Shown here: one piece after another, positions 7,796 to 17,592 of the stretch
Layout of the letters: every line of letters starts with the position of its first letter
Numbering within the stretch: position 1 is the stretch's first letter
From: CAWGCE01 sp964480915
Lineage (GTDB): Bacteria > Planctomycetota > Planctomycetia > Pirellulales > Pirellulaceae
NCBI GenBank assembly: GCA_964480915.1
Contig: CAYZRS010000015.1
Location: 1-64,000, forward strand
Length of the DNA stretch: 64,000 bases
Direction: 5' to 3'
Translations under genes and position numbers: made by a program
Notes under the pieces: generated by a model
What the model saw: the letters and a program-made list of their open reading frames with translations, nothing else
Told to the model about the DNA's origin: nothing
Databases searched by the model: none

Positions 7796-9673
7796 TTGAA
7801 CCTCCTCATCGCACAACTCGATCCGGGTACTCTTTCCGGCCGCTTCACGGTCGTCGATTGGTTGGTGCTCGTGGGCTATATGCTGCTTGTCAGCATCCTC
7901 GGAGTCCGACTTGCCGGCAAGCAGACCGACATGGAAGATTTTTTCCGAGGCAAGGGTGGCCTGCCTTGGTATGCGGTCTCAGCTTCGATGATCGCAACCA
8001 TCATTTCAGCAGTGACGTTTATCGGCGTACCGGCGATTTCGTACGCTGAGGGAGGAAATTTCACCTACTTGCAACTGGGCATCATCGCCGGCATTCTCAG
8101 TCGGTTATTCGTGGCAGTCTTCTTGGTACCCGCCTATTTTAAGAATCAGGTTTACAGTCCCTACGACTATATGGGTCAACAACTGGGCGAAGCGGCTCGT
8201 TCGGTAACCACCGCTCTGTTTACGCTGATGGGCCTGTTGGCTCAAGCGAGCCGCGTCTATCTAACGGCCATCGTTTTGGAACTCGTGCTGAAGGAACAGC
8301 TCGACGCTTTACAAAACGCCACGGGCGTTGACCCGTTGGTGTGGGCCATCGGCATTGTGGGCGTCATCGCCATCGCGTGGACGATGCTGGGCGGCATTGC
8401 CACCGTCATCTGGACCGACGCGATGTTGTTTCTAGTGTTCGTGGTCGGCGGGATCGTGGCGATTGGTGTCGTCGCGGCCGAAGTGCCTGGCGGTCTGGGG
8501 GCCGTGATCAGCCAAGGTTGGGAGGCTGGCAAATTTCAATTGTGGACGTTCGGCTCCACGGACGAAGCGACTCAATTTGTTAGCCGCTGGGGCGACGTCT
8601 TTGCTCAACCGTTTACCTTGTGGGCTGCGATTTTTGCGGTGACGTTTGGCAACATCGGTGCTTACGGAACCGATCAGCTGTTGGCGCAGCGGATATTCAC
8701 TTGCCGCAGTCAGCGGGACGCTCAACTGGCGGTCATTTCCAGTTGGTTGGCCGAGTTAGTGGCGGCGCTGATGTTGCTGGTCGGCGTCGGCTTGTGGGCG
8801 TATTACCGATCCGATCCGGACGCGTTGGTTGGCCAAGCCGCAGAGGCCGTCACGGCAAAACGGGACAATATCTTTCCCGTGTTCATTTTGACGAAGGTTC
8901 CGATCGCGCTGCGCGGCCTGATCGTGGCCGGCATTTTCGCCGCGGCGATCTCATCACTCACCTCCATTCTGGCGGCGCTGGCGCAAACAACAATGTCAGC
9001 GGTTTACTTGCCGCTGAAAGGCTGGAGTAAGACCCCCATTCCCACCGAAAACAATCGCGAAGTCTTGTTGGTGTCGCGATTGCTGATCGTATTCTGGGGC
9101 ATCGCTCTGTGTGCGGTTGCGGTGGGCATCGATGCCTACGTAACGGGACAGGAAGAAGCGGGCAAGCCGGTCTTCTTTTTGAACCTAGCATTGGGACTGG
9201 CGAGCTATGTTCTGGGCACGCTCTTCGCCGCATTCCTGCTGGCCTGGTTACCGCTTGGAAAAAATGCCTACGGTCTGATTTGGTCGGCTCCATTGAGTGT
9301 CTTCTGTGTCGTGGCAAGTCGCTTTCATGATCCAACCGCATTTCGAGTTTGCTCGATCGTCGCGGCCATCTTGCTCATGACCTGGATCGCGTCCGCCATC
9401 TCGTATCGCGACCCATCACGACGTGGCCCACTCTTGGCGAAAACGCTATGGCTGGTTGCCGGGTGCGCGTTAATGCTGCTAATTGCCAGATACATGTGGT
9501 TCGCTCAGATCAATCCAGAAACCGGCCAGCTATTACTGGACAATGACGGCGGCACCGCAATGACGTCCATCGCTTGGCCTTGGTATGCCCCGATCGGCGG
9601 TTTCGTCGCCTTTACCTTGGGCTACCTGCTGGGCGAACCGCGCACCGAAAATGAAACTTCGGATCCATCATGA
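7796..9673 (+). CDS. Sodium:solute symporter (SSS family), candidate amino-sugar/muropeptide importer
   Basis: A 625-residue polytopic membrane protein with about 13 or more hydrophobic segments. It starts with the typical SSS first helix (DWLVLVGYMLLVSIL), then DMEDFFRGKGGLPWYAVSAS and further family signatures. SSS proteins couple Na+ to uptake of sugars, amino acids or sialic acid. Tannerella forsythia uses a MurT inner-membrane transporter with MurK and MurQ for MurNAc uptake, so MurNAc, GlcNAc or disaccharides are plausible substrates here, by context only. The start is TTG 7796; no strong ribosome site is visible, and a slightly later TTG or GTG is possible. The stop overlaps the GNAT start (ATGA), implying translational coupling. 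Confidence 0.9.
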   Translation: MNLLIAQLDPGTLSGRFTVVDWLVLVGYMLLVSILGVRLAGKQTDMEDFFRGKGGLPWYAVSASMIATIISAVTFIGVPAISYAEGGNFTYLQLGIIAGILSRLFVAVFLVPAYFKNQVYSPYDYMGQQLGEAARSVTTALFTLMGLLAQASRVYLTAIVLELVLKEQLDALQNATGVDPLVWAIGIVGVIAIAWTMLGGIATVIWTDAMLFLVFVVGGIVAIGVVAAEVPGGLGAVISQGWEAGKFQLWTFGSTDEATQFVSRWGDVFAQPFTLWAAIFAVTFGNIGAYGTDQLLAQRIFTCRSQRDAQLAVISSWLAELVAALMLLVGVGLWAYYRSDPDALVGQAAEAVTAKRDNIFPVFILTKVPIALRGLIVAGIFAAAISSLTSILAALAQTTMSAVYLPLKGWSKTPIPTENNREVLLVSRLLIVFWGIALCAVAVGIDAYVTGQEEAGKPVFFLNLALGLASYVLGTLFAAFLLAWLPLGKNAYGLIWSAPLSVFCVVASRFHDPTAFRVCSIVAAILLMTWIASAISYRDPSRRGPLLAKTLWLVAGCALMLLIARYMWFAQINPETGQLLLDNDGGTAMTSIAWPWYAPIGGFVAFTLGYLLGEPRTENETSDPS

Positions 9674-10593
9674 CGGCAGGCGACCGCCAACTTGTGACTC
9701 TGACCGAATCGATGCTGCCTGCGATTGAGACCTTGTGGAGCGAGTCGGCGCTGCGAGATCCCTGTTCTGCCGATTTGCTAATTGAGAAGATGTTTGCCGA
9801 CGCGGGCGTTGTCCCGCAGCGCCGAATCGGGCTGTTCGAGCACGACCGACTGCTCGGACTGGCAGTCGGGGCCGTTCGAAGCGACCTAGGATATCTGAAA
9901 ATGATCGCGGTACGGCCGACGTATCGCCGGCAAGGGATTGGCACGCTGCTGACGGAACAGATCGAACAGACGTTCGCCGCGGCCGGGGTTCGGCGGCTGC
10001 GGGTTGCCGAATCGGCGCCCAACTATCTCACGCCTGGCATCGATGCTCAGAACCAAGAGACGATCGAGTTTCTCGAACACGTTGGCTTTCAACGCTTCGG
10101 CGAATCCTTCAATCAAGAGGTCGATCTCACGACCCGCGATTGGGATTCGGCCGCCGCGAAGGCTCAGCTGTTAACGCAACGTCAAATCGAAGTTGTGCGA
10201 GCCACCCTCGACGATCAGGCTGCTATCGACGCCTTGCTGGATGTCGAATGGCCCACTTGGAAAGAGGAAGTCCACTCGGCGCTCGCCAACGAACCGTCCA
10301 CTGTCCACATTGCCAAACAGGCAGGAAATGTGATTGCGTTCGCGGCACACGATGCTAATAACAAAGGTACTGGCTGGTTCGGCCCGATGGGAACAGCACC
10401 GGCCTATGCCGGTCAAGGTTTGGGTCGAGTCCTCCTCGACGGCTGCTTGGAGGACATGAAACGGCAGGGGCATTTAACCGCCACGATTCCTTGGGTCGGG
10501 CCACTCGAATTCTACGAGAAACTGGCCGGAGCCAAGCTGAGCCGGACGTTTGTCCGGATGGAAAAAGAAATTGAGTTCGACAAGACTTCCTGA
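9670..10593 (+). CDS. Tandem GNAT N-acetyltransferase
   Basis: A 307-residue protein with two GNAT folds. The first (about 1-150) carries the acetyl-CoA loop VRPTYRRQGIGTLL; the second (about 170-300) has TAPAYAGQGLGRVLL. Both pyrophosphate-binding loops look intact. It overlaps the symporter gene by four bases, so the acetyl acceptor may be the transported compound. A precedent is the glucosamine/glucosaminide N-acetyltransferase GlmA of Clostridium acetobutylicum, linked to murein recycling; re-acetylating de-N-acetylated PG sugars would let NagZ and NamZ use them. Acceptors such as amino acids or peptides cannot be excluded. The substrate is inference; the fold is clear. Confidence 0.83.
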   Translation: MTAGDRQLVTLTESMLPAIETLWSESALRDPCSADLLIEKMFADAGVVPQRRIGLFEHDRLLGLAVGAVRSDLGYLKMIAVRPTYRRQGIGTLLTEQIEQTFAAAGVRRLRVAESAPNYLTPGIDAQNQETIEFLEHVGFQRFGESFNQEVDLTTRDWDSAAAKAQLLTQRQIEVVRATLDDQAAIDALLDVEWPTWKEEVHSALANEPSTVHIAKQAGNVIAFAAHDANNKGTGWFGPMGTAPAYAGQGLGRVLLDGCLEDMKRQGHLTATIPWVGPLEFYEKLAGAKLSRTFVRMEKEIEFDKTS

Positions 10594-10730
10594 CATCACT
10601 TCGTACTCGAACGTTCAACCTACTCATGAAACTTGAAAATCGCATGAATCGCGCAACTCACACCTTCGCTCATGGAGTGAAGATTCTCGAAGCTGTTTGC
10701 GGCAACTCGATTCGAATCAATACAGGAACG

Positions 10731-11828
10731 ATGACCGTAATGCCTCAGTTGCTCAAAGATCGCCTGTTTCGCAAGAGAGCACTTTTCCCATTGGCTCTCG
10801 TGCTGATAGCGACGTCACTACCCGCGATGGAACCGGTTTTTCCTCCCGCGCTGCGTCCGGGTGACACGATTCAATTCGTCGCCCCTGCCAGTTCACTGAA
10901 CAAAGAACGTATGGAGCGTTGTCAAAAACGGCTGGAGGCGCTCGGCTTCCAAGTGAAAGTCCCGGCCGACCTATATCGCAAACTCGATTACTTGGCCGGC
11001 ACCGACCAGCAGCGTGCAGACGAACTGAACGAAGCGTTCCGAAACCCAGACGTCGACGCCGTTTTCCCGGGCTCTGGCGGCTACGGCACAATGCGGATTC
11101 TGGAACTGCTCGACTACGACGCGATCCGACAAAACCCCAAAGTCATCGTCGGCTTCTCCGATATCACCGCGCTGCACGCCGCAATCCAGCAACGGACCGG
11201 CTTAATCACGTTTCACACACCGAGTCCGATGTACGGATTGGGCAGTGAAGACGACTTGTCACCCCTTTCAGCCCGTTGGTTCTGGCGAGCCATTCTGGCC
11301 GACCGAAACTCGGAAGAAAAAGGCTACCTCATCTCCCCACTCGGCTGGCAAGCTGACGCCACCGCAGCCGACCTGAAATCGGTCTGCGAGTTGGACCCAC
11401 CGATCACCGTCACCGGCGGCAAGGCTCGAGGCCGATTGGCAGGAGGCAATCTCTCCTTGGTCGCTGCGCTGATGGGAACGCCCTACCAAATAGAAACCGC
11501 AGACAAGATCCTGTTCTTGGAAGACGTCGGCGAAGCGCCCTACCGGATCGACCGCATGCTATGCACGATGCGACTGGGTGGCCTCTTCGAAGAGGTGAAG
11601 GGAGTCGTCTTGGGCCAATTCACTCGGCGCGACAGCGAAGACACATCGGACGAATCTCGTTCGATTGACGACGTGCTCGATGAGTATTTTTCGGAACTCG
11701 GCGTTCCAGTCGTGAAAAACTTCCCGCTCGGTCATCACAAATGCAATACATCGCTACCGATCGGTGCCATGTGCGAGTTGGACGCAGACCAGCTGTCGAT
11801 TCAGATCTTGGAGAACCCGGTTCAGTAA
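10731..11828 (+). CDS. Secreted LD-carboxypeptidase (S66 family)
   Basis: A 365-residue S66 muramoyl-tetrapeptide LD-carboxypeptidase that removes D-Ala from the L,D bond of the murein tetrapeptide. Conserved blocks are GSGGYG, the nucleophile motif GFSDIT, the AGGNLS block carrying the Glu side, and LGHHKCNTSLPIG with the catalytic His. Unlike cytoplasmic LdcA it starts with a signal peptide (RLFRKRALFPLALVLIATSL), so it is predicted periplasmic. ATG 10731 is chosen because AGGA lies a few bases upstream and the signal peptide follows; the frame is open back to 10626. A second S66 copy without a signal peptide lies at 26.6 kb. It ends 7 bases from the convergent amidase gene. Confidence 0.9.
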   Translation: MTVMPQLLKDRLFRKRALFPLALVLIATSLPAMEPVFPPALRPGDTIQFVAPASSLNKERMERCQKRLEALGFQVKVPADLYRKLDYLAGTDQQRADELNEAFRNPDVDAVFPGSGGYGTMRILELLDYDAIRQNPKVIVGFSDITALHAAIQQRTGLITFHTPSPMYGLGSEDDLSPLSARWFWRAILADRNSEEKGYLISPLGWQADATAADLKSVCELDPPITVTGGKARGRLAGGNLSLVAALMGTPYQIETADKILFLEDVGEAPYRIDRMLCTMRLGGLFEEVKGVVLGQFTRRDSEDTSDESRSIDDVLDEYFSELGVPVVKNFPLGHHKCNTSLPIGAMCELDADQLSIQILENPVQ

Positions 11829-11835
11829 TTGACGC

Positions 11836-12858
11836 CTATTCGGCGATCAACTCTTTCGCACCACGGATGACTTTCTCCCACTGAAACGCTGGACCTGGAT
11901 CGACTTTGTTTTTTTGCACGTGGTAGTGCCCCAAGATGCCTCGATAGCTCTTCCACACTTCGTCGTCCAGTTTGCGCGGGATCAGCTTTCCTTCCTCGTC
12001 GGTCGGGTATTTGCATTCCAATTTCGGGAAGACTCGGCAGAGCGTCGCTGTGAGTTTGATCAGCGATTCATATTGCTGCGGAGTCAAATCGTACTGCACC
12101 AATTCGGTATCTTGGACGGTGCCTTTCACCAGTTCTTGGCGAATCGGGCTGCCGATAAAATCGGGCGAGCGGACACCAAGCAGCGCAGACTTCTTGGGCA
12201 GAGTTAAAAGCACTTGGCCATCATCCTTTTTGGAATACCATTTCTTCAGCGGTTCCATGTCGTCCTGCGGATAAGCGCCAATGTTGGCGATTTCAATTCC
12301 AATGGAACGACCGTTGGAGATCGTCGCGTGCCAGGCTCGTTCTTTGAGGTCCAGCGTCTGGTAAATGGTACCATCCACGTCCAGCATGAAATGGACGCTG
12401 AGGCAACGATTGTCGTGGAGGACTTTGAAACAGGTTTGACTCGTACCGCAGACGTCATAATGCATCACAAATTGATCGACCACTTGTTGCAGCAGCGCCA
12501 AATCCCAACCGCCGCCCCGGACTTTTTCGATTTGCTCGTCGTTTAGCTTCTCTTTGCGGATCCCATATCGATTGGGCGAGTCGAGTGACGAAACCTCTTT
12601 TACCGACTCTTCCCAAGACGATTTATCGAACGCACTAAATCGTCGCTCCACTCGATAGGCGTCGTATCCAGCCGGATCGGTCCACAGCACCACGGGCGCC
12701 GTCGTGTGAAACAATTGTCCACAGACAAGGATTTCGTCGCCCGTTCGTTTAAGTTCGTCGCCCGGTTGGTGCTGACCGCAAGCAACCGTACCGCAGGCAA
12801 TAGAAAGCACGAACGCCCACAAACTCGGCCGTAGCCGACCGACAACCTGGAAAATCAT
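11836..12858 (-). CDS. Secreted N-acetylmuramoyl-L-alanine amidase (Amidase_2/AmpD type)
   Basis: A 340-residue zinc amidase that splits the MurNAc-L-Ala bond. The Amidase_2 core shows FVMHYDVC (zinc His), SVHFMLDVDGTIYQ, RAWHA, GIEIANIG and the C-terminal GHYHVQKNKVDPGP with the second His and Asp. The first 30 residues form a signal peptide; Cys residues at its end (SIAC, TVAC) could be a weak lipobox. The ATG at 12858 is preferred to GTG 12885 because it directly starts the signal peptide and has GGA upstream. About 90 residues precede the core and have no recognised function. It lies 69 bases downstream of ggt on the same strand. Confidence 0.88.
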   Translation of the reverse strand: MIFQVVGRLRPSLWAFVLSIACGTVACGQHQPGDELKRTGDEILVCGQLFHTTAPVVLWTDPAGYDAYRVERRFSAFDKSSWEESVKEVSSLDSPNRYGIRKEKLNDEQIEKVRGGGWDLALLQQVVDQFVMHYDVCGTSQTCFKVLHDNRCLSVHFMLDVDGTIYQTLDLKERAWHATISNGRSIGIEIANIGAYPQDDMEPLKKWYSKKDDGQVLLTLPKKSALLGVRSPDFIGSPIRQELVKGTVQDTELVQYDLTPQQYESLIKLTATLCRVFPKLECKYPTDEEGKLIPRKLDDEVWKSYRGILGHYHVQKNKVDPGPAFQWEKVIRGAKELIAE

Positions 12859-12927
12859 AGCTCGATTCCATTTCGGTAAAAGCACTTTTGTCTTGTCATC
12901 TATCCCAGCCGCCCGTGCGTTCCAGAA

Positions 12928-14691
12928 CTATCTTCCCAGCGCCTTGCCGGGAACGCGAGGGTCGTGGACACCGATTAGTTCACCATCCGAATGGGTAATC
13001 GCCTGCGCACGGCCGCCGGTGCCGCCCGGTTTGATCTTGTGTCCCATCTCCATCAGTCGCAGCTGAACGTCAACGGGAAATTCCGTTTCGCAATAGACCT
13101 GGTTAGGCATCCACTGGTGATGAAATCGGGGTCTCTCAATCGCCTCGTCGAGCGGCAGCCCATAGTCGAGGACGCGGACGATCGTGAGCAGCGCTTGGGT
13201 GATAATTTTCGGGCCGCCGGCGGCACCGACCGTAAGGACCGGCTCGCCATCGTGCAGCACGATCGTGGGGCTCATGCTGGAAAGAGGCCGCTTGCCCGGT
13301 TCGACGGCGTTATTTTCGGCCCCCAGGAGGCCGAACGCGTTGGGGACGCCGGGCTGAGCCGAAAAGTCGTCCATCTCGTTGTTCAAAACGATCCCCGTTC
13401 CCGGGACGACCACTTTGCTACCGAACGATGTGTTCACCGTCGCCGTGATGGCCACCCAATTCCCTTCCGCATCGGCGGTTGCGATATGCGTCGTATGTTT
13501 GTTGAAGAGATGTTCTGCCCAACCTTCGGGCTGGCCATGTTCGGGAACGTCAATCGCCCGATCAGTTTGAATCCTTTTCGCTAACTTTGCCGCGTACGAT
13601 TCGCTGGCCAACCCCTTGGGGACGTCCACAAAATCAGCATCGCCTAACCAATAGGCTCGGTCAGCAAATGCCAGCTTCATCGCTTCCACGATCACGTGCG
13701 TCGCAACGGCCGGATCGTCTTGATGCAGTTGGGCTAAATCAAAATGTTCCAAAATGTTCAGCATCTGAGCCACGTGGACTCCACCCGAACTGGGAGGCGG
13801 AAAGCCGATCACTTCGTAGTCGCGATACTTGGACCGGATCGGAACACGTGACTTGGCAACGTAATTTGCAAAATCTTCTTCTGTGAGCAGGCCTCCATTC
13901 TCTTTCATCCAACCGGCCACCGCCCGCGCAAACTCGCCTCGGTAAAACCAATCGGTGCCCTGCTTAGCGATCTGGCGATAAGAGGCGGCTAAATCGACAT
14001 TGCGAAGCGTTTCACCTTCGGCGTACGGTTGGCCGTCAGGTTTTACAATGATCGATTTCAAACCGGGGAATCGATCGAGTCCTTTTTCGAACGTCGATCT
14101 GATCGTGCCACCGTGCGAGCGATCGACGCGGTATCCCTCGTCGGCTCGATCGGCGGCCCAGGTCAGCAGCTTCGACAGGCCCAGTTTTCCATGATTTCGC
14201 GCCGCCCGTTCGTATGCCGCCAATGCGCCGGGGACCCCTGCCGCTAACGGGCCTTCGCGACTGAGTGCTGGATCGGCTTTGCCGTCTCGCAGAAACATAT
14301 CCCGAGTCGCCGCTGCCGGTGCCATCTCGCGCCCGTCGATCGCCGCGACGCGCCCATCGGCGGTGCGAATCAAGACGAAGCAACCGCCACCGAGCCCCGA
14401 GTTGTGACTGTCGACGGCGCCCAACATTACCGCCGCCGCCAGCGCGGCATCAATCGCGTTTCCGCCCTCGGCAAATGCCCGTACACCGGCATCGGTCGCG
14501 TAGGAATTCACAGTGGCGACCATCGCCTGCTTACCGGTCGCCGCATGTTTGCCGAGCGTCGCGGTCTGTGCCACAAGAGAAACCGGCGCACTGGCAAGGC
14601 AACAACCCAAAATGAATAGGCACTTTTTCAACAAATGCACTCGTCGTCCAAGCCAAGGAAGGGGCCCGTTTTCGGTTATGCTGTTTTCCAT
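12928..14691 (-). CDS. ggt: Gamma-glutamyltranspeptidase
   Basis: A 587-residue Ntn-hydrolase, full length for the family. A signal sequence (LLKKCLFILGCCLASAP) follows 20 basic or neutral residues. The large-subunit block GGNAIDAALAAAVML and GLGGGCFVLIR, and the autoprocessing Thr of KHTTHIATAD with the downstream NNEMDDFS and PLSSMSPTIV blocks, are all present, so a processed two-subunit enzyme is expected. GGTs hydrolyse gamma-glutamyl amides; in this locus the gamma-D-Glu bond of stem peptides is a possible target, but that is inference, and glutathione-type substrates are the family norm. A GTG 51 bases after the ATG is an alternative start. It is divergent from nagZ with about 100 bases between. 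Confidence 0.92.
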   Translation of the reverse strand: MENSITENGPLPWLGRRVHLLKKCLFILGCCLASAPVSLVAQTATLGKHAATGKQAMVATVNSYATDAGVRAFAEGGNAIDAALAAAVMLGAVDSHNSGLGGGCFVLIRTADGRVAAIDGREMAPAAATRDMFLRDGKADPALSREGPLAAGVPGALAAYERAARNHGKLGLSKLLTWAADRADEGYRVDRSHGGTIRSTFEKGLDRFPGLKSIIVKPDGQPYAEGETLRNVDLAASYRQIAKQGTDWFYRGEFARAVAGWMKENGGLLTEEDFANYVAKSRVPIRSKYRDYEVIGFPPPSSGGVHVAQMLNILEHFDLAQLHQDDPAVATHVIVEAMKLAFADRAYWLGDADFVDVPKGLASESYAAKLAKRIQTDRAIDVPEHGQPEGWAEHLFNKHTTHIATADAEGNWVAITATVNTSFGSKVVVPGTGIVLNNEMDDFSAQPGVPNAFGLLGAENNAVEPGKRPLSSMSPTIVLHDGEPVLTVGAAGGPKIITQALLTIVRVLDYGLPLDEAIERPRFHHQWMPNQVYCETEFPVDVQLRLMEMGHKIKPGGTGGRAQAITHSDGELIGVHDPRVPGKALGR

Positions 14692-14791
14692 CCTCGCTGC
14701 CTTCCCTCGTGAAGAGTCCTGCCGCTCGCCGTCACGTTACCGCACGATCACTGCTCAACACTTATACTGCATTTTTGATTCCCAGAACAAA

Positions 14792-16348
14792 ATGCAGATC
14801 AAAAAAATGCAAACTCCATCTTCCGTACGCCAAAAGATAGCCCAGCTCGTCTTCATCCGTTTCGGATCGAACATGATGCCTAAGGTCGAAGCGAGCGCCG
14901 ATTTTGATCGCGCGGCGCAGATTGTAGCCGATCATCAGATTGGTGGCGTCCTGTTGTTTAACGGCGGCACGACAGAAGCCGCCACTTCCACCTTGGCACA
15001 GCTCCAAGACGTGTCGACGATCCCGCTTACGGTGGCCGCCGATATGGAGCGGGGAATGGCACAACAGATCACCGACCTGGTCACGTGGCCGCACGCATTG
15101 GCTTTCGACGCGTTGGGCGACGCGGCAGCCGAGGAAGTCGAAACGTTCGCCCGCCTGTCGGCCTTCGAAGCGCGAGCGATCGGCGTCCACGTCTCTTTCA
15201 GCCCGGTCGCCGATATTCACCGCAACCCCAAGAACCCGATCATTGCGAATCGTTCATTCGCGACGACTGCTGACCGAGTGACCGAACTGGCCGCGGCCTA
15301 CATTCGCGGCTGCCATGCGGCCGGACTGTTGTGCTGTGCGAAACATTTCCCCGGCCATGGAAATACTCACGAAGATTCGCATGCGACGATGCCGATCGTT
15401 GACGAATCGCTGGAAGTGCTACTCGCTACCGATTTGAAACCATTTCAACGGCTAATCGATTCCAACGTCGACATGTTCATGACGGCGCACGTCGCCTACC
15501 CGTCGCTCGACCCCAGCGGGAAACCGGCAACATTGTCCCCGCCAATTCTGACTCAGTTGCTCCGTGACCAATGGGAATATTCCGGGGCGGTCGTGAGTGA
15601 CAGTCTGAAAATGGAGGGAGTCCACGCGGCGGGCGCCTGCGAAGGCGACTTGGCGGTCGAAGCAATCCGAGCCGGAGTCGATCTACTGCTGGATGTTAGC
15701 GATGTCGCTGAAGTGATCGATTCGATCGAACAAGCGGCAAACAACGACAGCCAATTTGCGCTGCGAGTCAGCGACGCATTCGATCGCGCGTGGCATATCA
15801 AACAAAAGGCGATGTCGGGCTCGCCGCCGGGCGACCGGCCAGCGCTGGTTGACTGCGAGAATCACGCCGTGCGGGTCAGCCGAGCGGCACTCAAGACGTT
15901 GCACGATGACCAACGTGTCTCCTTACCGATCGCGTCACATCAGTCGGTCGGTTTCTTGCTGGTCAATCCACTCGGCGATAATGCCTACACCAAAACGAAT
16001 CGCATCGTCGATCAGTTTGCATCGTTCGATTCGGTGAACGCAGTTCATACATTCGGTCCGACTGCGGAAGAGTCGATCTCTGATCGGGTACAAAGCGAAC
16101 TGGCCGCGTGCGATGTGTGCGTGATCGCTTTGGTCGTCAAACCTTACGCCTGGCACCAGTCGGCAATCCCAACATGGCAAAAGGAGCTGATTCAGCAGGT
16201 CACTTTGCACACGCCGACGATTGTCTCGTCACTGGGAATCGCCGATCTTTTGGACGAGTACCCAGATGCCGCCTTGAAGATTGTGACCTACAGCGATGTG
16301 CCGGCGGCACAAACGGCGCTTGTGGAGCGAATCATGGGCACGGCCTAA
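14792..16348 (+). CDS. nagZ: Beta-N-acetylglucosaminidase NagZ (GH3)
   Basis: A 518-residue GH3 enzyme that removes GlcNAc from GlcNAc-(anhydro)MurNAc muropeptides. The NagZ signature KHFPGHGNTHEDSH (containing the catalytic His-Asp dyad) and the nucleophile Asp in VVSDSLKM are intact. The catalytic barrel covers about 1-340; the remaining 180 residues form a C-terminal domain as in two-domain Bacillus NagZ. No signal peptide is visible at ATG 14792, so a cytoplasmic location is predicted. The reading frame is open back to 14513, but that part overlaps ggt on the other strand and is not protein-like. Ribosome binding is weak; ATG 14807 is an alternative. It sits between ggt and anmK. Confidence 0.92.
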   Translation: MQIKKMQTPSSVRQKIAQLVFIRFGSNMMPKVEASADFDRAAQIVADHQIGGVLLFNGGTTEAATSTLAQLQDVSTIPLTVAADMERGMAQQITDLVTWPHALAFDALGDAAAEEVETFARLSAFEARAIGVHVSFSPVADIHRNPKNPIIANRSFATTADRVTELAAAYIRGCHAAGLLCCAKHFPGHGNTHEDSHATMPIVDESLEVLLATDLKPFQRLIDSNVDMFMTAHVAYPSLDPSGKPATLSPPILTQLLRDQWEYSGAVVSDSLKMEGVHAAGACEGDLAVEAIRAGVDLLLDVSDVAEVIDSIEQAANNDSQFALRVSDAFDRAWHIKQKAMSGSPPGDRPALVDCENHAVRVSRAALKTLHDDQRVSLPIASHQSVGFLLVNPLGDNAYTKTNRIVDQFASFDSVNAVHTFGPTAEESISDRVQSELAACDVCVIALVVKPYAWHQSAIPTWQKELIQQVTLHTPTIVSSLGIADLLDEYPDAALKIVTYSDVPAAQTALVERIMGTA

Positions 16349-16422
16349 TGGGTCGGGAGTCTTTTTCGGTCGAGCAGCTTACCGTTCCTATCACGCATTG
16401 GCCGAAAAAGACTCCCGCCCCT
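16349..16422. repeat. 74-bp palindromic element, copy C
   Basis: Arms GGGTCGGGAGTCTTTTTCGG and CCGAAAAAGACTCCCGCCCC enclose a 32-base loop (16370-16401) that begins TCGAGCAGCT and ends GCATTGG. It starts directly after the nagZ stop and lies between the convergent ends of nagZ and anmK, a position where it could act as a bidirectional terminator. Confidence 0.92.
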
Positions 16423-16453
16423 TTCGCACAACTCTAGGCGCAACTTTAGCAAC

Positions 16454-17521
16454 CTAAGCAACCACGCCCCCGACAATCGGCGCCGACGCACCGGTCGTTG
16501 CCGGCAAGGACGTTGGCAGCCCCTTCAACTTTCGCACAGCCAGCCAGGCAAAACACTCCGCCTCGATCATGTCCTCTCGATGTCCGAGCTCTGAAATCGC
16601 AGCGACGTGTGGGAAATGATTGGCGAGCAGCCGCATCATCAGCGGATGGTGACTGCCGCCTCCTGTAACCCAACAATCATCGGCGGGAACAGGCAACCGC
16701 CGAGCCGCCTGCGCGACGGCAGCGACGGTCAGTGCGCAGAGAGTCGCCGCTCCATCCTCCAAGGAAAGCTCCGACACGTCGATCGAAGCAAAATCAAACC
16801 GATCGGCCGACTTGGGGAATGGTTCTTGAAAATAGGGGATCGATTCGAGCGACTTCGCAACCAGCGCCGAATTCACTTTCCCCGCCAGCGCGATCCGGCC
16901 ATCTTCATCAAACGGCAAGTCGGTCCGCGTGGTGACCCACAAATCGAGCAACCCACACCCGGGCCCCGTGTCGCCCGCGATGATCTGATCGCCAGAAATC
17001 CAGGTGATATTGCCGACTCCGCCCAAATTCAAGACGACATGCGTCCCCGGTCGATCACCGAGGACCGCTCGATGATAAAGCGGAGCCAACGGAGCCCCCT
17101 GCCCGCCCGCATCAACATCGGCGGTACGGAAATCGTAAACAACTTGCCGTCCCGTTAGCTGAGCCAACAACGGCCCGTCACCAATTTGCCGAGTGATCCC
17201 CTGTTCCGGCTGATGCCGAATGGTGTGCCCGTGAAATCCGATCACGTCAATTTGTGCGAGCCGCATGCCTGCCTGCTGACAACATTGCTCGACAGCGTTC
17301 GCGTGCAACCGAGTCAGTTGTTCTGCGGTGCGAGTGATGGTTGCTTCGTCCGATTTGGCCTGAGCCAACAGCAGCAGACTCTCTTGGAACTCCGGATCGT
17401 AGGGAACGGTGATGCCACCCTTCACTTCCAACTGCGATTCGCCATCGGTCACGAGGATCGCCGCATCGATCCCGTCGGCCGAAGTGCCGCTCATCAGCCC
17501 GAGCGCAGTTTTGATCGACAT
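16454..17521 (-). CDS. anmK: Anhydro-N-acetylmuramic acid kinase AnmK
   Basis: A 355-residue AnmK, which opens the 1,6-anhydro ring of anhMurNAc and phosphorylates it to MurNAc-6-P for MurQ. Hallmarks are the N-terminal GLMSGTSADGID, GFHGHTIRH, LGGVGNITW and GDTGPGC blocks. ATG 17521 starts directly before the first motif and has AGGA 8 bases upstream; the frame stays open to 17695 only because it reads through palindrome copy D. Its presence implies that anhydro-muropeptides, products of lytic transglycosylases, reach the cytoplasm. It follows the AmiE-NamZ gene on the same strand, separated by copy D. Confidence 0.95.
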   Translation of the reverse strand: MSIKTALGLMSGTSADGIDAAILVTDGESQLEVKGGITVPYDPEFQESLLLLAQAKSDEATITRTAEQLTRLHANAVEQCCQQAGMRLAQIDVIGFHGHTIRHQPEQGITRQIGDGPLLAQLTGRQVVYDFRTADVDAGGQGAPLAPLYHRAVLGDRPGTHVVLNLGGVGNITWISGDQIIAGDTGPGCGLLDLWVTTRTDLPFDEDGRIALAGKVNSALVAKSLESIPYFQEPFPKSADRFDFASIDVSELSLEDGAATLCALTVAAVAQAARRLPVPADDCWVTGGGSHHPLMMRLLANHFPHVAAISELGHREDMIEAECFAWLAVRKLKGLPTSLPATTGASAPIVGGVVA

Positions 17522-17592
17522 GTTCGTATTCCTGCCCGTTCGTGTGTTCGGTTGTGCGTTTGTATCGCCGCTTTTAGGCCGCTCATCGCCAG

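Noticed and set aside
14513..14791. Upstream extension of NagZ
   Set aside because: It overlaps the ggt coding start on the other strand, and the residues show no signal peptide or NagZ-like sequence.
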